Positions 6,624-14,196 are shown, counted from the first letter of the stretch. The stretch is DNA of 17,146 nucleotides from Thermoplasmata archaeon (GCA_030042815.1 JASHYY010000137.1:1-17146); one strand, 5' to 3'. Notes: generated by a model from the letters alone, not told the origin. Translations and numbers: made by a program.

Positions 6624-6994
6624 TTTGTCGTCCGCGGGGGTGACGCGCCCGCGGTGGAACACCGAGGGACGACGGCGCGTCCCGGGTCACCGCCTCGTAG
6701 AAACGGTAGAGCTTGCTTGAGCGCGAGTGAGTTCGACCCGACTGGCACGGCTTCTCGAGTCCACGCAACGCTCCCCACTTGACGAAGTCCGAATCGAATC
6801 CCGCGACAGGTTGACGGCCGGGGACCGCGGGATCGCTTGGTCACGCCGAGCGAAAAGGCAGAAGAGCTCGATAGCGGCGAAACTCCTTCCGACGACACTC
6901 GCCGTGCCGACGACCGCGAGATGCGAAATCGCGCCCCCACCCGGGGTTTCCGGAGGACCCCGAGAGGCCCACTTCCTCGCTCGCGAGGTCAGCA
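6624..6994. other. Non-coding stretch between tRNA-Trp promoter and binding-protein promoter
   Basis: I see no convincing gene here. Open frames exist on both strands but lack domain-like sequence, hydrophobic pattern or ribosome binding sites. There is a small hairpin CGGGGT/ACCCCG (6942-6962) and an inverted repeat CCTCGC-TC-GCGAGG (6975-6988) just upstream of the next promoter. No CRISPR repeats, second tRNA or riboswitch core could be recognised. Confidence 0.5.
6975..6988. promoter_or_regulatory. Inverted repeat upstream of the BtuF-like promoter (possible operator)
   Basis: CCTCGC and GCGAGG form a perfect 6-bp inverted repeat with a 2-bp spacer, ending about 10 bp before the TATA-like element of the uptake operon. 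The position suits an upstream regulator site. In GC-rich DNA such short palindromes also occur by chance, so this is tentative. Confidence 0.3.
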
Positions 6995-6995
6995 A

Positions 6996-7008
6996 AGCTT
7001 ATGCTAAA
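6996..7008 (+). promoter_or_regulatory. TATA-like element of the BtuFCD-like operon
   Basis: AGCTTATGCTAAA is the single AT-rich block before the operon. Its centre lies about 27 nt before ATG 7029, predicting a leaderless transcript. A GGAG at 7021-7024 sits too close to the ATG (4 nt) to be a good ribosome binding site. Confidence 0.55.
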
Positions 7009-7028
7009 AGGTGTTTGACTGGAGTCCA

Positions 7029-8063
7029 ATGTCATTGAACACCGCGGCCCCGGAGCCCCGCGCTCCCCCCGAGCCGAGCCGTCGTCGGCAGGTCTCTCTC
7101 ACGTTGTTCGTGGTCGCCGTGCTTCTGACGGCGGCGGTCGCGGTCGGACTGACCGGTGTCTATTTCGAGCTCCGGCCGGCCGCGACGCACGGCAACGTGC
7201 AGGTGACCGACGACCTCGGCCGTCAAGTCACCGTGCCGTACGACCCGTCGCGCGTCGCGGTGTTGGGCCCGAACATCATGGATTCGATGTACCGCCTCGG
7301 GTTGCGGAGCCATGTCGTGGGGGTCGACTGTTATGCCGCTTCGCTCGGCGGGATCGCCGACGACTACTCTTCCGACCAAGTCGCTCTATGGAACCTCTCC
7401 CAATCGATGTGCATCCAGATCGGCCCGACGTTCAGTATCGAGAGTTTGCTGAACGCGACCCCGCAGCTGGTGCTCGCGGCCACCATCGTGTCCACGGCGA
7501 GCGTGGAGGAGATCAGCGTGACCTACGGAATCCCTGTGGTGATGCTCCAGCCGTCCTCGCTGGGTGGGATTCAGGTCGACCTCGACATCCTCAGCCAGAT
7601 CTTCCCCGTGGCGTCGGCCGCCGCCGCGCTGAACGTCCAGCTCGCCTCCGAACTCTACAACGCGAGTGAGGTCGTCGAGAACGCGCCGAGCTTCCCGATC
7701 GTCCTCGTCACCTACGATGCCGATTCGAACGGCTACTGGACGTTCGGGCCCGGGACGTTCGGCGAGTCGCTCATCGAGGCGGCGGGCGCGACCAGCATCG
7801 GGGCCAACGCGACGTTCGCCTATCCCGAACTCTCCCCCGAACAGGTGCTGGCGGCCAATCCGCAGTGGATCGTCTACGGCGTGGGCTTCGGGCTCAATCT
7901 GTCGTACTACCAAGCCGCGCCGCTCTGGTCGAGCCTGCCGGCCGTGCAGGCCGGAAACATCACCGGGCTCGACTCGAACTGGCTCACCGAGGCCGACCCG
8001 ACGATGATCCTGCAGGGCCTCCCGGCCCTCATCGCGATATTCCAGCCCGGTCTCACCCAATGA
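7029..8063 (+). CDS. BtuF/FepB-like ABC transporter substrate-binding protein, membrane-anchored
   Basis: A 344-residue protein: basic N-terminus (RRRQ, 18-21), one transmembrane anchor (about 22-45), then a class III (helical backbone) binding fold. VQVTDDLGRQVTVPYDPSRVAVLGP (58-81) is the typical opening of cobalamin/heme/siderophore binding proteins. No lipobox cysteine is present, so it is tethered by its N-terminal helix on the outer face. Six N-x-S/T sequons (N122, N142, N211, N260, N290, N310) suggest archaeal surface N-glycosylation, and C101/C128 could form a disulfide. ATG 7029 is preferred over the in-frame GTG at 7011 because of the TATA spacing and the lack of conservation in the extra six residues. 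It delivers ligand to the permease encoded 1 nt downstream. The ligand may be a corrinoid, heme or ferric chelate. Confidence 0.9.
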   Translation: MSLNTAAPEPRAPPEPSRRRQVSLTLFVVAVLLTAAVAVGLTGVYFELRPAATHGNVQVTDDLGRQVTVPYDPSRVAVLGPNIMDSMYRLGLRSHVVGVDCYAASLGGIADDYSSDQVALWNLSQSMCIQIGPTFSIESLLNATPQLVLAATIVSTASVEEISVTYGIPVVMLQPSSLGGIQVDLDILSQIFPVASAAAALNVQLASELYNASEVVENAPSFPIVLVTYDADSNGYWTFGPGTFGESLIEAAGATSIGANATFAYPELSPEQVLAANPQWIVYGVGFGLNLSYYQAAPLWSSLPAVQAGNITGLDSNWLTEADPTMILQGLPALIAIFQPGLTQ

Positions 8064-8064
8064 C

Positions 8065-9159
8065 GTGGGCGGCGACGTAGCCTCGGCGCGAGGGGCTTCC
8101 GAGCCCAAGCGACGCCTCGGACGGGCGTGGCGGCTCGCGATCGCGGTGGCCATTCTGGGCCTGCTCGCGGTCCTCGTCTCCCCGCTGATCGGACCGGTTC
8201 CGATCCCGGCCGAGGTCGTCCTCCGCGTGCTCTTCGGTAGTGCGCATCCCTGCGCGGGGTACGTCAGCTCCGCGTACAGCTGCAGCGCCGCGAGGGTCAT
8301 CGTCTGGGAGGTCCGGGTCCCCGAGATCCTACTGGCGCTCATCGCCGGCGCGGCCCTCGGAATCTCGGGCGCCGGGCTGCAGGGGATCTTCCGCAACCCG
8401 CTCGCCGACCCGTTCCTCCTGGGCATCTCGAGCGGCGCGACGCTCGGCGCCTCCGTCGTGCTCGTCTTCCAGGTCGGGATCCGCGAGGCCAACCTCGTGC
8501 TGCCGCTCTTCGCGTTCCTCGGGGCCTCGGGGACGGGCGGAGTGGTGGTCCTCCTCGCCCGAAATCGATACGGTTCGGTCGAGACGCTGCTCCTCGGCGG
8601 GGTCGCCATCGCGAGCTTCCTTTCGGCCGCGGACGCCCTGATGCTGCTCTACAACCCGGCCCTCAGCCTGCAGGTCGACTACTGGTTGCTCGGGGGCCTT
8701 GGCTCGGCGTCGTGGTCGGTGGACGCGATCGCGACCTCCCTTGTCGTGGCCTTCGGGACCGTGCTCTCCCTTTACGGCCCCGAACTCAACCTGATCCAGC
8801 TGGGGAACGACGTCGCGCAGAGCGCGGGCGTCTCGACGAATCGCGTACGGGTGATCGTGATCCTGCTCGCGTCGGTCGTGACCGCGGCCGCGGTCGCGTT
8901 CACGGGGATCATCGGATTCGTCGGGCTCGTCTCTCCGCACGTCATCCGCCGGACGGTCGGGACCGACTACCGCATCGTCCTGGGGGGCTCGGCGATCACC
9001 GGAGCGACGTTCCTCCTGGTTGCGCGTGACATCTCGATTCTGGCATTTCCTTCCTCGGTGCTCCCCATCGGGATATTCACCGCGTTCGCCGGCGTCCCGT
9101 TCTTCCTGTACCTCCTCCTTCGGCAAAGCCGCGTGACCGCGATGGGGGCGGGATCGTGA
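8065..9159 (+). CDS. FecCD/BtuC-family ABC permease
   Basis: A 364-residue polytopic protein, about 10 helices, the usual size for BtuC/FecCD subunits (about 320-360 aa). It contains the family signature GAGLQGIFRNPLADPFLLGISSGA (102-125) and later GIIGFVGLVSPHVIRRTVG, the cytosolic coupling region that docks the ATPase. The loop after the first helix has two cysteines (C63, C73) that could form an extracellular disulfide. It starts at GTG 8065, one base after the binding-protein stop; no other start fits before the first helix. It ends in a GTGA overlap with the ATPase gene. Function: transmembrane pore for a metal-chelate or corrinoid, two copies per transporter. Confidence 0.93.
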   Translation: MGGDVASARGASEPKRRLGRAWRLAIAVAILGLLAVLVSPLIGPVPIPAEVVLRVLFGSAHPCAGYVSSAYSCSAARVIVWEVRVPEILLALIAGAALGISGAGLQGIFRNPLADPFLLGISSGATLGASVVLVFQVGIREANLVLPLFAFLGASGTGGVVVLLARNRYGSVETLLLGGVAIASFLSAADALMLLYNPALSLQVDYWLLGGLGSASWSVDAIATSLVVAFGTVLSLYGPELNLIQLGNDVAQSAGVSTNRVRVIVILLASVVTAAAVAFTGIIGFVGLVSPHVIRRTVGTDYRIVLGGSAITGATFLLVARDISILAFPSSVLPIGIFTAFAGVPFFLYLLLRQSRVTAMGAGS

Positions 9160-10478
9160 CGGCCGGCCCCGCGCTCCGCCTCACGGACGTCACGGTGCGC
9201 TACGGAGAGCGCATCGCCTTGCGGGACCTCGACCTCTCGATCGCGCGGGGCGAGGTCGTCGCGCTCGCGGGACCGAACGGTTCGGGAAAGACCACGCTCA
9301 TCCGGGCGGTGCTGGGTCTCTTGCCGCTCGACCGAGGGTCGATCGAGATCCTCGGCGAACCGCTGGCCAGCCTCTCGATACGGGAGAGGGCCCGACGGGT
9401 GGCTTGGGTTCCCCAGGGAGAGGGAGCCCGGGACGACGTCCGTTTGGCCGACTACATCCAGTACGGACGGTACGCCCACCGGGAACCGTGGAGCGGGGAA
9501 CTGTCCACCGACCGAGCCGCGGTCGCCCGGGCCCTCTCGGCGGCGGGCCTCGCCGACCGCGCCCAGGAAGGAATCCTGAGCCTGAGCGGCGGCGAGCGGC
9601 AGCGGGCGACCCTCGCCCGGGCGCTCGCGCAGGAAGCCCCGCTCCTGCTCCTCGACGAGCCCACGTCCCACCTCGATATCGGACACCAGCTCGACTTCCT
9701 TGGCCGGGTCCGCCAGCTCGCGCGCGAGAGCCAGGTCACGGTCGTGGCGGCGCTCCACGACCTCAACCTGGCCGCCCGGTTCACCGACCGCGTGGTCGTC
9801 CTCTCGCGAGGGCGACAGGTGGCGGACGGCCCCGCCCCCGAAGTGCTCTCGGAGGACCTGTTGCGACGCGTCTGGGGCGTCGTGGCCGAACGCCGCATCG
9901 AGCCCCAGACAGGAGTGCCGTACCTGATCCCGCGACGCCTGGTCGAGCCCCCGCGGGGCGACGATCCCCTCGCCGGATGGGGCCCGGTCCACGTCGTGGG
10001 CGGTGGGGGCTCGGCGGGTCCGATCCTGCGGATGCTCGCCGACGAAGGGGCGCGCACGACCGTGGGGGTGCTCAACCTCCTCGACTCGGACGCGGAGCTG
10101 GCGGAGGACCTCGGACTGCCGAGCGTGATCGAGGCCCCGTTCGCCCCGCTCAGCGAGGCGGTGCGCCGGGAGAACTCCGAGCTCCTCGCCCGGGCGCGGG
10201 CGATCGTGGTGGGACCGTTCCCCGTCGGGCCCTCGAATCTCGCGAACCTCGCGGACGTGGCCCCGTTCGTCGGCCGCATCCCGGTCTTCCTCGCCCAAGA
10301 GCCTCCCATCTCCGCCCGGGACTGGACCGGCGGGCGGGCCACGGAGGTATGGAACCGTCTACTCGCGGGGGGCGCCACGCCGTTCGCGACGCCGGCCGAG
10401 CTCGGCGATCGTCTCCGTTCGGTCGCGGGAGGACCGATCGGACGGCCCGTCCCGGCCGATCGGTCGCACGTCGAATGA
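9156..10478 (+). CDS. BtuD/FecE-like ABC ATPase fused to a C-terminal Rossmann-like domain
   Basis: 440 residues, about 180 longer than a minimal BtuD/FecE ATPase. Residues 1-255 are the ATPase: Walker A GPNGSGKT (39-46), Q87, signature LSGGE (143-147), Walker B LLLLDEP (163-169), H-loop H201. Residues 276-425 form a second α/β domain beginning WGPVHVVGGGGSAGPILRML, a β-strand with a glycine-rich turn like a dinucleotide-binding fold, then VGVLNLLDSD and VIEAPFAPLSEA. I recall similar extensions on cobalamin-type ABC ATPases of archaea and Firmicutes, but not a proven function. It may bind a nucleotide or sense the corrinoid. GTG 9156 overlaps the permease stop by 4 nt. The last 40 codons overlap, on the opposite strand, the 3' end of the convergent regulator gene. 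Confidence 0.9.
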   Translation: MTAGPALRLTDVTVRYGERIALRDLDLSIARGEVVALAGPNGSGKTTLIRAVLGLLPLDRGSIEILGEPLASLSIRERARRVAWVPQGEGARDDVRLADYIQYGRYAHREPWSGELSTDRAAVARALSAAGLADRAQEGILSLSGGERQRATLARALAQEAPLLLLDEPTSHLDIGHQLDFLGRVRQLARESQVTVVAALHDLNLAARFTDRVVVLSRGRQVADGPAPEVLSEDLLRRVWGVVAERRIEPQTGVPYLIPRRLVEPPRGDDPLAGWGPVHVVGGGGSAGPILRMLADEGARTTVGVLNLLDSDAELAEDLGLPSVIEAPFAPLSEAVRRENSELLARARAIVVGPFPVGPSNLANLADVAPFVGRIPVFLAQEPPISARDWTGGRATEVWNRLLAGGATPFATPAELGDRLRSVAGGPIGRPVPADRSHVE

Positions 10479-11261
10479 GGGCGAGCGCGCGTCCCCCCAG
10501 CTGGCCAGCAACCGAGGAAGGTCTCGCTCGAGCACGAAGACGGTGGCCGGAACGCCGACACGGGCTGCCTCGGCCGAGGCGCGCGCGACGGCGAAGCGGA
10601 CCGTCGGTCCGTCCCACGCCTTTCGAACCAGAAGGTACGGTTCGAGCCCTTCCGCCGCGACAAACGCCGAGGGCCCCGGGATCGCTCGACGGATCCGACC
10701 CGGGGTCTTCGGGTCGTCAATCTCCTCCTCGCGTATCGTGCGCACCGAGATCCGAGCGGGCTCGATCGGGACGATCCCTTCGAGCTTCTCGACCTCGACG
10801 AGGTCTCCCGGTCGGGCCTCGGTTCGAGCGAGACCGTGCGAGTCGCCCGAGGTCCCGGGTCGCGCCGAGAGGAGCCCGTCCACGAGCTCGAGGGATACGG
10901 GGCTCCCCGCGGCGATCCGCGCCTCGGCGAGCGCCCGGGTCGAGCGAATGACGTGGAGGTGGGACAACCGGTCCCGCACGTCGTCGGCGATCCCGGCCAA
11001 CCCCTCGTGGAGCCAGGCCACTCCCTCGACCGTCGGCCGGTAGCGGCCGTCGCGGACCTCCACGAGCCCCCGGCGGCGGAGCTGGCGGAAGGAGTGCGAC
11101 GCGGCCTGGACGGTGAGCCCGAGGCGGTCCGCCATCGGCCGCAGCTGGGTCGGCTCGCGGGTGGCGCACTCGTAGAGGAAGAGCAGTTCGGTGACGGAAC
11201 CGCTGCGACGCAGTCCCGGGAGCCCTTCGCTCGGACGAGACCGGGGCAGGGCGGGCGGCAC
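10359..11261 (-). CDS. Winged-helix transcriptional regulator with C-terminal ligand-like domain (archaeal family)
   Basis: 300 residues from GTG 11261. The N-terminal wHTH (about 20-85) reads SVTELLFLYECATREPTQLR, then MADRLGLTVQAASHSFRQLRRRGLVEVRDGRYRPTVEGVAWL, a helix-turn-helix plus wing. Residues 100-268 look like a conserved archaeal effector region: HVIRSTRALAEARIAAG, LVEVEKLEGIVPIEPARISVRTI and a late α/β portion, EGLEPYLLVRKAW...ARVGVPATVFVLE. The last 39 residues are charged, lack conservation-like pattern, and are encoded antisense to the ATPase tail. GTG 11282 is also possible but abuts the TATA-like TTTAAG (11282-11287), whereas 11261 sits about 24 nt from it. The regulated genes may include the convergent uptake operon; that is inference. 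Confidence 0.78.
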   Translation of the reverse strand: MPPALPRSRPSEGLPGLRRSGSVTELLFLYECATREPTQLRPMADRLGLTVQAASHSFRQLRRRGLVEVRDGRYRPTVEGVAWLHEGLAGIADDVRDRLSHLHVIRSTRALAEARIAAGSPVSLELVDGLLSARPGTSGDSHGLARTEARPGDLVEVEKLEGIVPIEPARISVRTIREEEIDDPKTPGRIRRAIPGPSAFVAAEGLEPYLLVRKAWDGPTVRFAVARASAEAARVGVPATVFVLERDLPRLLASWGDARSPSFDVRPIGRDGPSDRSSRDRTETIAELGRRRERRGAPRE

Positions 11262-11280
11262 GCCCGGGGCAACCGGTAGC

Positions 11281-11289
11281 ACTTAAATC
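11281..11289 (-). promoter_or_regulatory. TATA-like element of the winged-helix regulator
   Basis: Minus-strand GGATTTAAG lies in the short gap after the uvrB stop, about 24 nt before GTG 11261. A near-copy (AAACGGGATTT versus AAACGGATTT) lies about 25 bp upstream, overlapping the uvrB stop codon. Support is positional only. Confidence 0.45.
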
Positions 11290-11316
11290 CGTTTTGCCGG
11301 CCGCAGCAAATCCCGT

Positions 11317-13359
11317 TTACTGGGCCGTCGCGGCGCGGCGGCGCGCCGGTCGCTCCTCCGCCGAGCGGCGGATCTCGCGGATCCGGTCGCGGATGCGAGC
11401 CGCCTCCTCGAAGTCGAGCTGCTCGGCGGCGAGGCGCATCTCTTCCTCGAGGTTCGCGAGAAGGAGCGGGAGCCGGTCCCTCCACTGCTTTCCGAGGCCG
11501 GAGGTCGAAAGCTCTCCCGACGGGGCGGCCTCCTCGGGGGCGAGGAGGGAGCGGACCTCCTTGCGCACCGACTCGGGGATGATCCCGTGCTCGCGGTTGA
11601 ACTCGAGCTGCGCCTCGCGCCGTCGCGCCATCTCCCGGATCGCGCGCTGCATCGAGCCGGTCGTGCGGTCCGCGTAGAGGACGACCCGTCCGGCCACGTT
11701 GCGGCTGGCCCGACCCGCGGTCTGGACGATCGAGGTCTCGCTGCGGAGATACCCTTCCTTGTCCGCGTCCAGGATCGCGACGAAGCTCACCTCGGGCAGG
11801 TCGAGTCCTTCCCGCAGCAGGTTGATCCCGACCAGCACGTCAAAGCGGCCGAGGCGCAGGTCCCGGAGGATCTCGACCCGCTTCAGCGTCTCGACCTCGG
11901 AGTGGAGGTAGCGGACCTTCAGGCCGAGGTTGGCGAGGTAGCTCGCGAGCTCCTCGCTCGTCGCCTTCGTGAGGGTCGTGACGAGCGCCCGGTCGCCGCG
12001 CTCCACGCACGCGCGCAGTTCGCGCACGAGGTCGGCGATGTGGCCGGCGAGGGGCCGGATCTCGATCGGCGGGTCGACGAGGCCGGTCGGGCGGATGATC
12101 TGTTCGACGAGACCCTTCGCCACCTTCCGTTCGAACGGGCCCGGCGTCGCGGAGACGAAGACCGCCTCCGGAACGCGCTCGAGGAACTCGGGGAACTTGA
12201 GAGGACGATTGTCGCGGCAGGACGGGAGGCGCCAGCCGAACTCGACCAAGTTGTCCTTCCGGCTCCGGTCGCCCTTGTACATCCCCTGGAGCTGGGGGAC
12301 CGTCACGTGGGACTCGTCCAGGAAGACGAGGAAGTCCTTCGGAAAGAAGTCGAGGAGAGTGTACGGCGGCTCACCGGGCCGCCGCCCCGAGAAGTAGCGA
12401 GCGTAGTTCTCGACGCCGGAGCAGTACCCGGTCTCCCGGATCATCTCGAGGTCGTAGTCCACCCGGCCCTTCAGGCGCTGGGCCTCGACGATCTTCTCCT
12501 TGCGCTCGAGCTCGGCGACCCGGGTGTCCCGCTCCTTCTCGATCTCGGTGAGGATCCCGCGCATCCGCTCGTCCACCGTGAGGAAATGGGTGGCGGGGAA
12601 GATCGCGAGGCTCGGCAACTCCCGCACCTCCTCCCCGGTGACCGCATCGAGCTCGGCGATGGCAACGATCCGGCTCGCGTCGAGCACGATCCGGTGCACG
12701 GCCTCGCCGGCGCCCATCACGTCGATCGTCCCGCCGCGGACGCGGAACCGCCCCCGCTTGAGCTCGTAGTCGTTGCGCGCGTACTTCATCCGGACGAGCT
12801 GCTCGAGAAGGCCCTGCCGTCCGATCGTCTGGCCCACCGCGAGGTCGACCACCGACGCGCGGTAGTCCTCGGGGGAGCCCAGGCCGTAGATGCAGCTCAC
12901 CGACGCGACGATCAGGACGTCCCGCCGGGTCAGCAGCGCCTGGGTCGCGCGGTGCCGGAGGCGGTCGATCTCCTCGTTGATCGACGCGTCCTTCTCGATG
13001 TAGAGGTCGATCTGGGGAACGTAGGCCTCGGGTTGGTAGTAGTCGTAGTAGCTCACGAAGTACTCGACGGCGTTGTGCGGGAACAGCGCCCGGAACTCGC
13101 TCACGAGCTGGGCCGCGAGCGTCTTGTTCGGGCTGATGACGAGCGTCGGTCGCTGGAGGCGCGCGACCGCGTGCGCCATCGTGAACGTCTTGCCGCTGCC
13201 CGTGACGCCGAGCAACGTGACGTACTTCTCCCCCCGCTCGACGCGCCGGACGACCTCCTCGATCGCCTCGGGCTGGTCCCCCTGCGGCACGAGGTCGGTC
13301 TCGAGCTGGAAGCGCCCGGTCACCTCCGGGACCCGCGCGGCCGTCTTCGAGCCGGTCAC
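11317..13359 (-). CDS. uvrB: UvrABC system protein B (excinuclease helicase subunit)
   Basis: 680 residues, normal length for UvrB (about 660-680). Walker A GVTGSGKT (51-58), the damage-probing β-hairpin SYYDYYQPEAYVPQIDLYIE (103-122), SVSCIYGLGSPEDY (153-166), the DESH Walker B in LVFLDESHVTVPQL, the motif V/VI region VGINLLREGLDLPEV and QTAGRASRN, and a C-terminal UVR coiled coil LEEEMRLAAEQLDFEEAARIRD that contacts UvrC. It verifies lesions and loads UvrC after UvrA delivery in nucleotide excision repair. GTG 13359 is chosen because it overlaps the larE stop as GTGA with GGAGG (13371-13367) 7 nt upstream; homology begins just after it. The longer frame reaching 14229 is only read-through of larE antisense-frame sequence. 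uvrA and uvrC are not in the window. Confidence 0.97.
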   Translation of the reverse strand: MTGSKTAARVPEVTGRFQLETDLVPQGDQPEAIEEVVRRVERGEKYVTLLGVTGSGKTFTMAHAVARLQRPTLVISPNKTLAAQLVSEFRALFPHNAVEYFVSYYDYYQPEAYVPQIDLYIEKDASINEEIDRLRHRATQALLTRRDVLIVASVSCIYGLGSPEDYRASVVDLAVGQTIGRQGLLEQLVRMKYARNDYELKRGRFRVRGGTIDVMGAGEAVHRIVLDASRIVAIAELDAVTGEEVRELPSLAIFPATHFLTVDERMRGILTEIEKERDTRVAELERKEKIVEAQRLKGRVDYDLEMIRETGYCSGVENYARYFSGRRPGEPPYTLLDFFPKDFLVFLDESHVTVPQLQGMYKGDRSRKDNLVEFGWRLPSCRDNRPLKFPEFLERVPEAVFVSATPGPFERKVAKGLVEQIIRPTGLVDPPIEIRPLAGHIADLVRELRACVERGDRALVTTLTKATSEELASYLANLGLKVRYLHSEVETLKRVEILRDLRLGRFDVLVGINLLREGLDLPEVSFVAILDADKEGYLRSETSIVQTAGRASRNVAGRVVLYADRTTGSMQRAIREMARRREAQLEFNREHGIIPESVRKEVRSLLAPEEAAPSGELSTSGLGKQWRDRLPLLLANLEEEMRLAAEQLDFEEAARIRDRIREIRRSAEERPARRRAATAQ

Positions 13360-14186
13360 CACGACCCCTCCGGGAGCGGGGCCGCGCCGTGATATCCGTG
13401 CGGGTCGAGCGTGACCGGGGCGAATCCGAGCTCGCGCACACGGCGGCTCACGTACGACGCGAGCGGCTCCTGCAGCAGCCGTGGCACCTCGTCCGGGTCG
13501 ACCTCGATCCGGGCCTCGTTCGAACGGACTCGGACCCGAACCCGACGGAATCCTTCCCCGAGCAGGACGGTCTCGGCGGCCTCCACCCGTCGCAGGAGCT
13601 CCCCCGTCACCGGGTCGCCGTGGGCGATCCGGGAGGCGAGGCACGCGTCGGACGGTTCCTCGGAGTTCGGGAGCCCCCGGGCGCGCGCGGCCGCGCGCAC
13701 GTCCGCCTTCGTCCAGCCGGCCCAGACGAGCGGGTGCTCGAACCCTGCCTCGTCCATCGCCCGCAGGCCGGGGCGGTCGTCCGCGAGGTCGTCGAGGTGC
13801 ACGCCGTCGACGTACTGACGGAGCCGGTGGCTCTCTCCGTAGCGACGCAGGCGCTCCGCCTCGACCGAGCGGCAGAAGTAGCAGCGGTCGGTCCGATTCT
13901 CTCGGTACTCGGCACGGGCGAGGGGGTCGACGTCGAGCACCACGTGGTCGATCCCGATCGCCCGGGCGACCGTGCGGGCCCGGGCCACCTCGCGCCCCGC
14001 GACCGCCGGGCCGCAGAGCGTCACGGCCCGCGCTCGCTCGCCGAGCGCCTCGAACGCGAGCGCGGCCACGACCGAGGAGTCCACGCCGCCCGAGAGGGCC
14101 ACGAGCGCCGGGCCTCCGGCCCGGAGACGCTCGAGGAGGGCCCCGTCGGCCCGTCGACCGACCGGGGACGGCGGAGAGGAAGCCAT
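13356..14186 (-). CDS. larE: ATP-dependent sacrificial/iron-sulfur sulfur transferase LarE
   Basis: 276 residues, the normal LarE size. The PP-loop SGGVDSS (32-38) adenylates the substrate. LPNSEEPSDACLASRIAHGDPVT (172-194) is the LarE signature, with C182 at the position of the sulfur-carrying cysteine. A C102-Y-F-C105 pair adds two more cysteines, the three-cysteine set linked in Thermotoga-type LarE to a [4Fe-4S] cluster, as opposed to the single sacrificial Cys of Lactobacillus LarE. LarE thiolates pyridinium-3,5-bismononucleotide to make the nickel-pincer cofactor of lactate racemase-like enzymes. No larB, larC or larA is seen here. ATG 14186 has GGAGG (14196-14192) 5 nt upstream. The gene is translationally coupled to uvrB, so both are probably one transcript. 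Confidence 0.92.
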   Translation of the reverse strand: MASSPPSPVGRRADGALLERLRAGGPALVALSGGVDSSVVAALAFEALGERARAVTLCGPAVAGREVARARTVARAIGIDHVVLDVDPLARAEYRENRTDRCYFCRSVEAERLRRYGESHRLRQYVDGVHLDDLADDRPGLRAMDEAGFEHPLVWAGWTKADVRAAARARGLPNSEEPSDACLASRIAHGDPVTGELLRRVEAAETVLLGEGFRRVRVRVRSNEARIEVDPDEVPRLLQEPLASYVSRRVRELGFAPVTLDPHGYHGAAPLPEGSW

Positions 14187-14196
14187 CGGCCCCTCC
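14187..14196 (-). promoter_or_regulatory. Shine-Dalgarno of larE
   Basis: GGAGGGG immediately before ATG 14186 (GGAGG at 14196-14192, spacing 5 nt). It fixes the larE start and shows that this unit has a leadered mRNA, unlike the leaderless-looking promoters elsewhere in the window. A weak GGTATCC at about 14248-14242 could be its TATA box. Confidence 0.6.

Noticed and set aside
6775..6815. Possible second tRNA, from a T-loop-like TCGAATCC
   Set aside because: No flanking 5-bp T stem and no acceptor or anticodon stem could be built around it on either strand.
6656..7010. Cobalamin riboswitch upstream of the BtuFCD-like operon
   Set aside because: No B12-box-like conserved core was recognised, the predicted message is leaderless, and such riboswitches are rare in archaea.
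6727..7038. Open frame of 103 codons between the tRNA and the binding-protein gene
   Set aside because: No recognisable fold, no ribosome site, and it runs across the promoter and start of the binding-protein gene.
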